DNA from: Neoceratodus forsteri
Taxonomy: Eukaryota > Chordata > Ceratodontiformes > Ceratodontidae
NCBI GenBank assembly: GCA_016271365.2
Contig: CM057456.1
Coordinates: forward strand, 1,397,325,001-1,397,389,000
Direction: 5' to 3'
DNA: 64,000 bases
Below the pieces are notes generated by a model, which did no database searches, had not been told where the DNA came from, and saw nothing but the letters and a program-made list of their open reading frames with translations. Positions 54,241-64,000 of this stretch are shown one piece after another. Positions within the stretch are counted from its first letter, which is position 1. The number at the start of each line of letters is the position of its first letter. The position numbers and the translations under genes were made by a program.

Positions 54241-54308
54241 TGCCGACATCCCCTACAGCGACAGTCAATATGCCGAGTGTCTTCATTGTACCACTGGGGA
54301 TGTCGGCA
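54241..54308. repeat. 13-bp inverted repeat
   Basis: TGCCGACATCCCC (54241-54253) pairs with GGGGATGTCGGCA (54296-54308), with a 42-bp loop. TCGACATT-type words nearby (54483-54500) suggest a degraded DNA transposon, not identified. Confidence 0.75.
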
Positions 54309-55564
54309 CTTTTCCATTGGGGGGCTGCACCCCCCAAACCCCCCCCCCGGTCTCTAAATATCTAACTCTGAGTCGGAGTTGGACTGGGGGGGGTGCAAAA
54401 CCGGGAGCTGCACTGCCAGTGTCTGCAGTGTTCCAGCACATCGACTTGCCGCATCCAGGCGAAATCTGTCACTGTGCTGGACTTCGACATTGTGGTGTCG
54501 ACCTTGTGTCAGTACATTGTTATATTGTGGAGGAATGTATGGGCTTTAATGCAGTCAGAGGAGAAAGGGTATATCAGCCGTTCTGTGTCAGAGTCACAGT
54601 GCAGTCTAGCCTATGGCAGCTATTTCTCAAATGCTGAGAAGCTGAGCAGCTACAAGTCAATTTAGGGTGCAAATCTGCCATTGCACTCACAAGAGTTTCA
54701 TAGCAAACGCCAAGCTTGTGCAGTCATCCTCATCTACCAGTTACACCTTAGACCCCAGATCTTGGTCACCCTTGTCCTGTTTACCTTTCTGCTTTGCCTC
54801 TTTGCTGCTTTGTCTTTTTTCTCTCTTAATTCATTTCTCGTTTTCAATTTGTTGATGCTTCAAGTCATGAGTGTGAAAGTGTGTGTGTGTGTCTGTGTCT
54901 CATTCTCTCTCTCTCTCTCTGTCTTCCAAGATCTCTTTTTAGATTAACAGTGCACAATCCCCACCCAACCCCCAACTGCCTAAACTCCTTCAGCCTGACT
55001 CCCTCAGCCCCATCCTCACCTTCTCTTGGATTCACCTCCTGCTTCCCATGGCTTTCTCCTCGGCAGCACAGCATCAAACATACAGACCTGCCCTACTAAA
55101 ATCCCCAGAACGAAGGCCTGTTGCATTTTGACTTCATTTGTTGTCTGACGGTTGGAAGTCCACAATTTGCATTCCATTTTGCCTCAGGCAAGGCATCGTT
55201 CTGTGAGTGACATTTGGAAGGTGACTCCACGCCCCGTATCTCCCAGTAGATGAAGCTTTTTGTCAAATTCACTGAGGCATCACTAAACTGCTGCACTGAA
55301 TATGTATGGCTGCCTTCCATAAAGGAATTATGACAGATTTTATCTGATGGTGTTTTGCACAGTGAAAACATGAAGCTGTCTGTCTTGTTACACAGATGTG
55401 TGAGCTGCAGGCTTAACCTTGCAGTATGGAAGTTGCTTACTTACAGCACATTTATTTCTTTATTTAGATTTTTCACCCCAGAATAGCCTCATTTAGGTTG
55501 GTCACATATTTTTGTAGAGGGTCCTGTGGGATAGTTACTGCAGCAGATTTGGCACACTGAAAAC
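54309..55564. other. Unassigned DNA with simple repeats
   Basis: C- and G-runs lie near 54328-54395. A (GT)n run is followed by a (CT)n run at about 54874-54921. No exon or known element was recognised. Confidence 0.45.
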
Positions 55565-56954
55565 TGCTGGCCCATTAAAAGTTACTTCTTATATTTATAT
55601 TAATACATCCTACTGAAAGCAAAACAGTACTGTAGCACCACCACAAATTAAATGAGGTAAGAGGCTGAGGAATAAGGATTGGTAAGGATACGCTGACTAA
55701 ATGAGTACTGGCCAGCAAAGAGGACAGGAGTGGATTAATGGGCGATGAGTGAAGATTAGCAGACACAAGGACTAAGGAGATAAAAGAAGAGGGCCTTTTT
55801 AAGGGGGGGTTGGAGCCACTTATATTCTTAATATCCTCGGGCAAGGAGTTCTAGGTGATTAGAGAAGATACAGTAAAGGCTTTTTCCCCAGTGCTGCTGT
55901 TTGTCCTTGGTACATGCAGGAGGTTTCTGGGCTAAGAAAGTACCCATTAATAATAGAAAGAGTGGCTTACTGTTTAGGAGCTTGGCTATGATAGTCTGAA
56001 TATATTTCCATGCATTTAAATATTATGAAGAAGCATTTAACTAATTTTCTCTTGTCAGGGGGCAGAGTCCAAGGCTATTGTAAAGGAGACACAGGTTTGT
56101 TCTTTTTGTCACAGCCAAGAGCAAACCTGCACATGTCAGTAAAAGGGTGCCATGGCTATTTTCGGGAGTATGGTGTTACTAGCAGATCTATAAACTTTGT
56201 TCTCATATTCCAGGGCTGGCAGCAGAGACGGATTTAATAGTAAATTCATTGTGTTTGTGTTTGAATTGTTCTTATTGTTAGAAAGCTGGCCAAGTTTGTT
56301 GTGCACGGACTTGATTGATCTGGATATATGCTGTGCAAAAGATAAGTTTGGAATCCAGCCATATGCCCAGATATTTGAAGTGGTTCACAGTTCCAGTAGT
56401 GGGACAGTCAGTGGCTGGATTTTAATTGAGTTCCGTGTGTGTGTGTGTGTGGGGGCACTAAAAAGCATAACTTTTGTTTTGGTAATATGTAGCAGGAGGC
56501 AGTTGATGGTCATCCAGCTCTGAGTGGTGTTGAAGGACGGTCTGTAATGTGGCATTGAGATCTCTGATGGATTTAGATTTGGTCTACATGACAGTATCCT
56601 CTGCATAGTCTGTAGATGAGTGCTGGTATCCATGTATGTGCAGGTAGAGGACAGGCCACCAATGAGGAAACTGAAAAGAGGGGTGTCAAGGATGGAACTT
56701 TGAGGGACAACCAGGTTGAGTGGATTGGGTGAAGAAATTGCACTATGCCCTTTGAAAATGTGTGACCTATCTGTGAGATGATTTTAATTCTATCCATGAC
56801 ATGAAGAAATGGTACAGACCCATGGTATGATGTTTCAGTATCAACAGATCATGGTTGACTGTGTTGAAGGCTTCCGTGAGGTCAGTAAAGATTATGTCAA
56901 TGTGGCAGCCTTCATCCAGAGCAGTTGTTAGGTCACTGGTCACCTTCAACTTCA
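55565..56954 (-). pseudogene. Decayed jockey/Rex1-type LINE, RT palm to 3' end
   Basis: The minus-strand frame 56949-56767 reads SDLTTALDEGCHIDIIFTDL then TEAFNTVNHDLLIL, the RT block A (Asp in FTDL). Further down come VVPQSSILDTPLFSFL (the GVPQGS block, decayed) in a second frame, and DTSTHLQTMQRILS and WMTINCLLLHITKTKVMLFS (thumb). The catalytic YADD is not recognisable. A (GT)n run lies at 56433-56449. The element continues upstream at 57386-57660 beyond a CR1 insert. Confidence 0.6.
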
Positions 56955-57385
56955 GTAATACAGAAACATGGAATCTGTCATCAGAAAAGGACCACTTGGC
57001 CCACCCAGCCTGCCCAGAAGGTTCCTACCTAGTCTGCCTCTGCAGACCCTAACTGGTCTCCACTGACCTCCCTCCTCCCCCCTGCCTATTTACTAATGTT
57101 CCCCTATGTCTGTCCCATGTATGCTTGAAGCCTCCTCCTGGTTTTGCCTCCACCACTTCTGCTTGCAGTCTATTCCAGGTGAAGTAGTATGTTCTAACAT
57201 CCCTCCTAATTCCAACCCCCCCCCAAGCTCATTGCATGCTTTTTGATCCTGGTGCTGTTCCTCCTATGAAAGTACTCCCCTCCTGCACCTTGTTCACTAC
57301 CGTGAGGTACTAACAGGTCTCTGCCATGTCCCCTCTCACTCTTCTGTCTTCCAAGGTGTACATGTTAAGTTCCTTTAGTCAGCAG
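56955..57385 (-). mobile_element. CR1 3' tail inserted in the decayed LINE
   Basis: The minus strand ends GGGCAGGCTGGGTGGGCC then AGTGGTCCTTTT and CATGTTTCTGTATT. Upstream are AACTTAACATGTACACCTTG and GTGAGAGGGGACATGGCAG, matching other CR1 copies here. Confidence 0.85.
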
Positions 57386-57660
57386 TAATGGTGGAATGAA
57401 TTGGACAGAAGCCAGATAGGTTTTGCTGAAGTATATGTTCCAGAAGCTGCCTGTGCACAAACTCTTCAAGTAGTTTGTTCAGGGATGACAAAAACTGAGT
57501 TTGGTCAGTAGATAATCTGGTCTGATATGGGTCCTGATTTATTAAGAGGCATCACCTTTGCTTTCATCTGTATCTTCCTGTAGGAATGGAAAAGATTGTA
57601 CAGAATGGTGATCGGGTATGACTTGTTCCACAGCTCATTTTAATAACCAAGGATTCATTT
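57386..57660 (-). pseudogene. Upstream part of the decayed LINE (RT fingers)
   Basis: It continues the minus-strand LINE beyond the CR1. No open frame remains; the assignment rests on position and on residual RT-like words. Confidence 0.4.
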
Positions 57661-58041
57661 AATCAGAACAAGCACTTTTCATTTTTATTTTTTATACTTG
57701 TAAATCCACATGAGTAAGACTGCCCGTTTTCACTGGTGACAAGTTCAATCTAAAAACACAATACAAAAATACAAACATACAACAATGGAGCAGACTATAC
57801 AATCCAATAAAGTACAATTACAGAGGCAGGTGCATTATGTTCCTGAAAAAAGCCAGTATTTTAACCTTTTCTTAAAGCACCGAATGAAACTACTCTCAAC
57901 AATTACTGACGGTATTTTGTTGAAAAAAATGGATGCTCTAAATAATAAGGATCTTTGCCCAAAAGTAGTTTTAAAATGGTGCTTTAAATTTATATTTGGA
58001 CTGGGACCTAGTGGATAATGCATTTGTTACCCTGGGGAACA
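57661..58041 (-). mobile_element. C-terminal end and 3' UTR of a Rex1-like LINE
   Basis: The minus-strand frame 58023-57835 reads GQRSLLFRASIFFNKIPSVI and SFIRCFKKRLKYWLF, the conserved C-terminal block of these LINE proteins. An A/T-rich stretch at 57675-57695 marks the 3' end. It is separated from the RT frame by a stop. Confidence 0.7.
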
Positions 58042-59022
58042 TTAAGGAAGTAAACGGGGAAGGAAATTACATTTTACTTTAAATAGAAATGAGCCTATTT
58101 TGAAGAGAACTCGATTATCAAAAGATAAAGAGTAGGACTGTTTGTACAAATCAGAACAATGGGTTCGAAAAGGTGGATCCAACCAGAATCTTAAAGCAGA
58201 ATGATATATTGCTTTGAGAGGACTCAGTACGTTGGGGCTTGAAGAGGTATATATAAGTATTCCATGATTGAGTACCGAAAACAGAAAGCTGTGAACTAAA
58301 AGCTTTCTTGATTCAGAGGTCAGAAGGAATTTGGCTTGATAAAGAATACCCAGTCTTTGGTGAAGGGTTTTCCTAAGACCCTGAATATGGGGCTCGAAAG
58401 AGAACTGATTATCCAAGATTATGCCTAAATATTTGAAGACTGAGACAAATTCAGTGTTATTGCCCTTTCTATCAATAATTAAAGGGAAATCTGTGGATGC
58501 ATTCTTATTCGGGGAAAAAAACATTACCTTTATTTTTTGAGAATTCAAAACCAAGTGATTTGAGAATAACCAATCCTGCAAATGATCAAAGTCAGTCTGG
58601 AGGTGAGAGAGAGCAGTGGCAGATCTGGTATTAGTGCAAAATATGGCAGCGTCATCGGCGTAAAGAATCATCTCTGTTTTGGTACAAATATTTGGGGCAG
58701 AATTCATAAATAAAGAAAAAATAAGTGGCCCCAGGATTGAACCCTGGGGTACACCACAAGCTAATGGAAGGGTATGAGATAAAGATGAACCAATAATAGT
58801 TCTGAAGGATCTGTTACGTAAGAAGTTTTGGTACCACATAATAACATCCCCAGAAAAGTGAAGACCATGTAGAATACCTGGAAGGAGATTGAATTCAACC
58901 AGGTCAAAGGCCTTGGTGAGGTCCACGAACAGTGCTGCACACGAGTGCCCTCTGTCAAGTGCACTACGTACACTGCCCACGAGCCCCACCAAGGCCATTT
59001 CAGTGTTGTACCCTGGCTTCAA
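58042..59022 (-). CDS. Rex1/jockey-type LINE reverse transcriptase, 326 codons open
   Basis: A long open RT frame: MKPGYNTEMALVGLVGSVRS (finger end), LFVDLTKAFDLVEFN (block A Asp at residue 34), ACGVPQGSILGPLIFSLFMN (GVPQGS at 90-95) and MILYADDAAIFCTN (YADD at 121-124). The thumb SVFKYLGIILDNQFSFEPHI and the C-terminal AIYHSALRFWLD follow. It is 5'-truncated at about 59095 with no endonuclease, and the C-terminus is cut by a stop before 58023. The methionine start is internal. It is a different family from the RT at 4400-5461. Conservation of all core motifs suggests a fairly recent insertion. Confidence 0.85.
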   Translation of the reverse strand: MKPGYNTEMALVGLVGSVRSALDRGHSCAALFVDLTKAFDLVEFNLLPGILHGLHFSGDVIMWYQNFLRNRSFRTIIGSSLSHTLPLACGVPQGSILGPLIFSLFMNSAPNICTKTEMILYADDAAIFCTNTRSATALSHLQTDFDHLQDWLFSNHLVLNSQKIKVMFFSPNKNASTDFPLIIDRKGNNTEFVSVFKYLGIILDNQFSFEPHIQGLRKTLHQRLGILYQAKFLLTSESRKLLVHSFLFSVLNHGILIYTSSSPNVLSPLKAIYHSALRFWLDPPFRTHCSDLYKQSYSLSFDNRVLFKIGSFLFKVKCNFLPRLLP

Positions 59023-59095
59023 CCCATGTTGATTCCCTGAGAGTAAAGATTATTTCCCAAGAAAACCAAAGGTTTGGTCCATCACAATCTTTTGG

Positions 59096-59734
59096 AAGAA
59101 TTAGCAGCTTCAAAACATCCAGATGGAGATCTCCTTGACATGGAAGGGAGTGGTAGTTTGAGAGTAAGAAGTGCTGCCAGAGGGGACAATGAAGTCCAGG
59201 ATCAGCAAACAAACAACTATTGTGCACTCAAGAATCGCAGAACATTACATTGCAAAAAAAGTGCAAGATAAAGTGCAAGCATCATCGGCTTATATAGATT
59301 ACTTTAGCAGGAGAGCCATGCAGTCAGGCGAGCTGTCCGCAAATGAGGTGGCTGCCTCAAAATTATGAGCCAGGCAGGGCCACTCCTTCTCCACAGAGGC
59401 AGTGACTCCTTTTCTCCTACACCATCTCTGACATCACTGGTGCTTTCTGCCATCCCTGGAGGGATGTGCTCAGAAGATTTGCCATGCTATGCTCCTTTCT
59501 CACTGTTGCAGTGGCAATCCATGCCATCCTCCAAAGGGGTGGACTGACATTAAGCCCCAAGACCTGGCTTCCCTATACTCTCATACTGTGTCCCCTCAGA
59601 CACTTTCTTTGCCATAAGGTGAACTGACCAGTAATCAATCCTTAAGTGGCCTCCCCAAGAATGCACTGGGCAAATGACAGTAGTTCACTATGTTTGTTTC
59701 TGACACGGTTTTAAAACCAACAAAGTTATTGATA
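59096..59734. other. Unassigned DNA
   Basis: Several short frames (59074-59547) show no family features. No repeat was recognised. Confidence 0.4.
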
Positions 59735-60410
59735 ACTCAAGGTGGCAGCACAGTGCAACAAGGTCATAGGCAGGGCTACTGAGATGCTGTGGTGCACAGG
59801 AAGGGGTATCACCACAGGAGGAGAGAGGTGGTGCTGCAGCTGTATGCTTTCTGGTATGCTCCCACCTGGAGTACTGTGTCCAGTTCCGCACCTCAGAAAG
59901 GACATAGGCTGGAGTTGGTCCAGAGGAGTTCAATAAAAATGGTGCTGGGTCTGCAGGGTAAGCTGTATGAGAAGTGACTGAGGGATCTCAACATGTGCAC
60001 CCTGGAGGGGAGGGGAGAGAGAGAGAGAGATGACATGATCAAGACCTACAAGTACAGTACCTCACAGCAGTGAACAGGGCACAGGAGAGGAGCCTTTTCC
60101 AAATGAGGATGAGCTCCAAGACTAGGGAACATGGATGAAGCAGGAGGTGGGGGAGTTTGGGAGGGATGTGAGGAAATATTTCTTCATTGAAAGGGTGGTA
60201 CACACATGGAACCAACGGCCAGCCAAAGTGGTGGAGGCTAGAATGGTGGAGAGCTTCAGGCATGTGTGGAATAGACATAGGAGTGTAATTGGAGCAGTGG
60301 CAGGGAGGGTAGAGAATCACCATAGACCAGATAGGGTCAGTGGAGGTAGAGTAAGCATGGAACAGTTGAGCAGATTGGGTGGGCCTTTTCTGCCAACAGA
60401 TTCTGTAAGA
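59735..60410 (+). mobile_element. CR1 LINE, 3' end
   Basis: It begins at the block GGTGGCAGCACAGTGCAACA and continues ATGCTGTGGTGCACAGGAAG, GTGAGGAAATATTTCTTCAT and GCAGATTGGGTGGGCC with ACAGATTCTGT. A (GA)n run lies at 60013-60030. It is 5'-truncated and decayed. Confidence 0.85.
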
Positions 60411-60762
60411 ATCAAGCTCAGTATTTACAGCATTGCTGATGTTTACCTGCAAATACCAAACCGCAGAAAACTTAGCTGCCCGCTTTGTTTGCAGAGATGT
60501 GGTAAACTACACTAGGCCTACTCATGTCACAATGGAGCCAGTACAGTAATGACAGTTAAGTATGTATAGCATTAGAACAGATGTCTGTGCGATTAAACGT
60601 TTGTAGTTTTCCTCCACTCGCTGTCTCGCTCACAGAGCCATTTCAGCAGCAGCTTATTTTCAGTATGATCAGTGACAGCGAAGGAAAGTGCTGAATCCAA
60701 GACCTGTTTATGTCAGTTAGAAAGCATAGCAGCAAATAGCCACATAAAAAAGGGAAATGAAG
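60411..60762. other. Unassigned DNA
   Basis: Nothing was recognised between the CR1 tail and the next SINE. Confidence 0.4.
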
Positions 60763-61273
60763 ACCGGCCCGGTGACGTGGAGGGCTGAGACATTGAATGC
60801 CTTACCATCTGCCATGCGGGCAACCTGTGCTCGGAAACAAACATGGGTTGCTGGATGCTGGTGGGGTGGGAGATGTTTGAGCATCCCAGGGGGACTGCTC
60901 TCCTCCCAGGGAGAGGTGGGAGACCCAGTGCTAGTGCAGGCAGTGTGGCTTGAAGGGAGGGGCCACTGTTCCTAGGATGTGCATGCCTCCACGTGCACGC
61001 CCTGAGGTGCTGCCACTGCAGGGGAGCTTGGGAGAAAATGGTGGACCACTGCTCTGTGCACCTCCCCAGACCCACACCTTCACCCAGATGCCTGGAGCAA
61101 CTCTGGATTGTGGACCTGGGGGAGGAGGATGGCCTTCCCCTCCAACCCTGCCACAGGGAGAAAGCTGTGGGGGACTCACTCCAGGTAGATATGGGGGGAG
61201 GTTAGTGCTGGCTGGGGGGAGGTGGAGATGGAGGCAGGGTCTCCAGAGGGGTAAAAAGCTATATGAAAAAAAT
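60763..61273 (+). repeat. Long tRNA-headed SINE, copy 4
   Basis: The head GACCGGCCCGGTGACGTGGA and GGCAACCTGTGCTCGG, then TTTGAGCATCCCAG and GGACTGCTCTCC, match copies 1-3. It ends GAAAAAAATGGG. Diverged A and B boxes suggest an older copy; the target duplication is not clear. Confidence 0.8.
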
Positions 61274-61935
61274 GGGTAAAAGCGTGATTCAAAAGTTAGA
61301 GAAAGAAAATTCGTAATTTATGTGTTTTTGTGCCATAATTTTATCAAATAGTAAATTTGACACTTACGATGTCTACTTGTATAATTTCACTCTACTATGA
61401 ATTGAGTATGGTGTTGTTTGTCATCCCTTATGTAACTCTGTATTCTCTTTGGAACCTCTCAGCCCTTGAGGGGGCTTTCCATGCCTATTGGAGAGAAAGC
61501 TAGAGAAAGGGATGGAGGGAGGGCACTGTGATCAGAGTAGCAAACTGTACATTGGTGAGCAGACATCGGAGACATCACCTGTTCCTACATTTACAGCAAC
61601 TTTAACAGCTGGACAATTGCAGACTCTCAGTGGATGACTTTTTTTTTTTTTTTTAACATTCTCCTTTAAGGAGTGACTTTGAGACTGATGCTGTTCAGTC
61701 TTAAGCGAGGTAGGCTTGATTGACTATGAAGTACATAAAGGTAATAGTATCAGCCATCTCTCTTTAGGGGAAGATTTACTGCAGTGCAGTACTCTTGCTG
61801 AAGATAGCTGTCTGGGTTGGCAGACACTGTGTGAAGCAGGATGTGTGCTATATAGGGATACATAGATTATTTAGGTTTTGGGGAGCTGCTTCTGGAACAA
61901 CAAGACTTGACTTTATATAGTAACATATTCATTTA
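61274..61935. other. Unassigned DNA
   Basis: It contains a T-run at 61639-61655. No gene or family was recognised. Confidence 0.4.
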
Positions 61936-62345
61936 AAGTCAAAAGGGACTCTAGGTCCCTTATATTCACCCCTGCATCAAAACCAGCATGAATAAATATG
62001 CTGTGGAAAAATGTACCAATTTAGAGGGGTTCCCTACCAATTCTTCTTCCCAGGGTACCCTGGGATTCCCTTGGCAAGCAGAAGATTCTCCAGACTTACC
62101 TTGAAGGCATGTGTTGCCTTCATTTTCACTGTCTCCACTGGTCGGCTATTCCAAAGGTACAGCCCCCCCCCCAGGAAATGAAGTGCTTCCTGACATTACC
62201 CCTGAATTTACCACCTTTGAGGTTTAGGGTGTGTCGTTTTGGTGGCACTAGGTTGCTCCCTCTTGACTGCTTCTATATCCTTTTTTGTATGCAGGAGCCT
62301 AGAATTGCACACAGCACTCTAGATGTGGCCAGATCGGGACTTTGT
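61936..62345 (-). mobile_element. Diverged CR1/L3-type LINE 3' fragment (antisense)
   Basis: The minus strand reads GATCTGGCCACATCTAGAGT, GCAATTCTAGGCTCC, AAAAAGGATATAGAAG and AATGTCAGGAAGCACTTC, then GGAATAGCCGACCAGTGGAG. This is the CR1 3' coding region (connection to C-terminus) of an older subfamily than the other copies. The reading frame 62109-62510 on the plus strand is its antisense. Confidence 0.7.
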
Positions 62346-62913
62346 AAAGTGGCCCATTATATTATAATAATAATAAAAAATAAGCAGAAAACCCTTCCCT
62401 CCACCCATTGGGCCCACTGGGCACCCTTGCCATCCCCCTTCCTCTCCATTCCCAGCCGTGCAAAAATAACCCTCCCATCCCCCCACCCTCTCCCAGGTCC
62501 GCTGAAGTAAAAGTGTAGACAAAGAGGAAAAATAAAATAACTAATAGCCCTGTGAAACTCAATAAAATGTATAACCCCTCCCCCACTCATAGCATTTCCA
62601 CGCCCACCTTCTTCCCCAAGCATGACTCAGTAAAACACTAACTCATCCTGTTCCCACCATCAAGGCAAACCCATTCCCCCTTCCCCCAGCACCTAAAAAA
62701 AGGAAACGGTTCAGTCCCACAGCGAGTGAGCGGCACTGCCCTGCCTCCACCTCAGTCAGCCACCATCTAATAAATGATACCACATGCACTCTGTGTATTA
62801 ATCACCTGCTCAACAGGTGATCATGTGATGAATATAGGAAGTACACAAAGTTTCATTCATTAGAATGTGGCTTGGCCATGGTGGAGGGAGGTCTGCCAGT
62901 TGCACACTGTGGA
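62346..62913. other. Unassigned DNA
   Basis: It holds an AT-rich stretch (ATTATATTATAATAATAATA at 62357-62376) then C-rich sequence. No gene was seen. Confidence 0.4.
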
Positions 62914-62927
62914 GCCCAACTCCATCC

Positions 62928-63521
62928 TTTTTTTTTTTTTTTTTAAGGTGTTTATCCTCCTTTGTCTGGGGTAGGGGGCAGCTGCCTTGGTCCAATCCCC
63001 AGCTCCTCCAGGTTGACTCTGTGCCTCCCCTGGTATGTGCCCAGTCGTGGTTTCTCCCTACGAGTTCCACTCTTGTGGCAGGGCTGAGGACTGTCCTCCC
63101 CACCCCAGTGCATCAGATCTGAGATGGACCAGGGTGCTAACTGGGCAGCAGCGCAGGTGCGGAGATGGCTGGGCCAGGCTTCATGAACCCCCCCCCCGAT
63201 GTCCATTTTCCTCCTGGTTTTCTCCCATCTCATCCCTCCTGCAGAGCATAGGACTTGCACATGGAGGCATGCCCATCTTATGTGATCCTGCTGGTCACTC
63301 CCATGCTTTTGCCTTCCTGACCTGCTCTACCCCAGGCCTCCACTTGGTGGCAGCCAATGCTGGGTCGACAAACCACTTCTTTCCTGGGAGAGGAGAGCAG
63401 TCCCTCAGATGCTCAATCCTCTCCTTCCCTGGCTGACCCACAATGACTCCAGTCTGTTCCCGAACCTGGGTCGCTGGCATGGCAGAAGGTAAGGTGGTTT
63501 GCAGCGCCTCAGCCCTTGTCG
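62928..63521 (-). repeat. Long tRNA-headed SINE, copy 5 (antisense)
   Basis: The minus-strand head is GGCTGAGGCGCTGCAAACCA-like with GCGACCCAGGTTCGGGAACA; the A-run is the T-run 62928-62944 on the plus strand. The duplication GCCCAACTCCATCC (62914-62927) and GCCCAACTCCATTC (63522-63535) differ by one base. The internal part shows GAGAGGATTGAGCATCTGAG. Confidence 0.9.
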
Positions 63522-63535
63522 GCCCAACTCCATTC

Positions 63536-64000
63536 TTTTTTATGGGTGCCAGGGGAGAAGGGAATGGAAATGCTACAGAGTTGGGTAGGAAATGGGAGGC
63601 TGGATAGGCTGATGGGTCTTATAAAATGAGATGGGAAATTCCTGCATCCTGATTGATTGTTATCTGAGCATTGAATCCATTTAATGCACAGGTAAAAACA
63701 AGTACTAAAAAACAGGATGGCACTACAAAAAAGATCACTTTACCGCCAGAACACTCGGTGTCAAAAAAGCTACCAGTTTCCCCCCAGTGTTAGCAAGGAA
63801 AGCATTGTTGAGGAAAAAAAACAGTCTAGTAAACATATTTCACAACTTTTTTAGCAGAAACTAACATCCCTACACATATCTGACAGTCATATTGCAACCC
63901 AAAAAAATATATTTACAAAGAGGTCCCCTTCTCTGACATGATGATTGCACTGCCGCTCTCACATGTCTACTTCCACTGTGTCTGCTGGCAATGGATCACA
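63536..64000. other. Unassigned DNA at the window edge
   Basis: No gene or known repeat was recognised. Confidence 0.4.

Noticed and set aside
62109..62510. 133-codon plus-strand ORF
   Set aside because: It is antisense to a CR1/L3-type fragment and continues into simple sequence.

Overview
The window reads as non-coding genomic DNA from a vertebrate with a large, repeat-rich genome. There are no operons, ribosome binding sites or long cellular ORFs. Almost every recognisable coding signal belongs to a retrotransposon: CR1, Tx1-clade L1, Rex1/jockey-like LINEs, two Ty3/Gypsy lineages and a DIRS-like tyrosine-recombinase element. SINEs headed by tRNA-like or 5S-rRNA-like sequence and foldback MITEs complete the set. 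This mix, with abundant Tx1 and DIRS-like sequence and a CR1 family ending in a 'GGGCAGACTGGRTGGGCC' tail, suggests an amphibian (perhaps a caecilian) or another large-genome vertebrate. The species call is inference only. One short candidate cellular exon (16231-16285) is bounded by good splice sites, so part of the window may be intronic.

Layout. 0-9.7 kb: a tRNA-headed SINE, a DIRS-like fragment split by a LINE tail, a Rex1-like LINE with a 353-codon open RT region, an antisense jockey-type LINE, and a 62-bp-arm hairpin. 9.7-16.1 kb: CR1 copies, one split by a solo Gypsy LTR with a GTAGT target duplication, followed by a three-level nest of CR1 inside CR1 inside CR1. 16-18 kb: the candidate exon and unassigned DNA.

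18-43.2 kb is the most structured part. A single 5S-rRNA-headed SINE appears to have been broken into three pieces (18028-18120, 28841-29083, 43143-43200). The first break is a minus-strand Gypsy element with AACAC target duplications, integrase upstream of reverse transcriptase (Gmr1-like order), and a SCAN-like capsid region; one LTR carries a 3.36-kb CR1. The second break holds two head-to-tail Tx1-clade LINEs inserted at the same SINE sequence (AAGAGTAGGGGAA^TTT), which suggests site-specific integration.

43.3-53.5 kb: a palindromic TTAA-flanked MITE is split by a complete-length but decayed plus-strand Gypsy element with 1.62-kb LTRs, ATTA target duplications, canonical PR-RT-RH-IN order, and a gag resembling the PNMA (paraneoplastic Ma antigen) family. 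53.5-64 kb: a duplicated tRNA-like repeat, two antisense jockey/Rex1-type LINEs (one split by a CR1 tail), further CR1 pieces, and two more copies of the long tRNA-headed SINE, one with a 14-bp target duplication.

The elements do not form a pathway. Their nesting gives a relative insertion history. All protein-coding elements carry stops or frameshifts somewhere, although a few regions (4400-5461, 25473-26195, 45374-45949, 50950-51492, 58042-59022) remain open for hundreds of codons or close to that. All family assignments rest on reading motifs by eye, not on searches.
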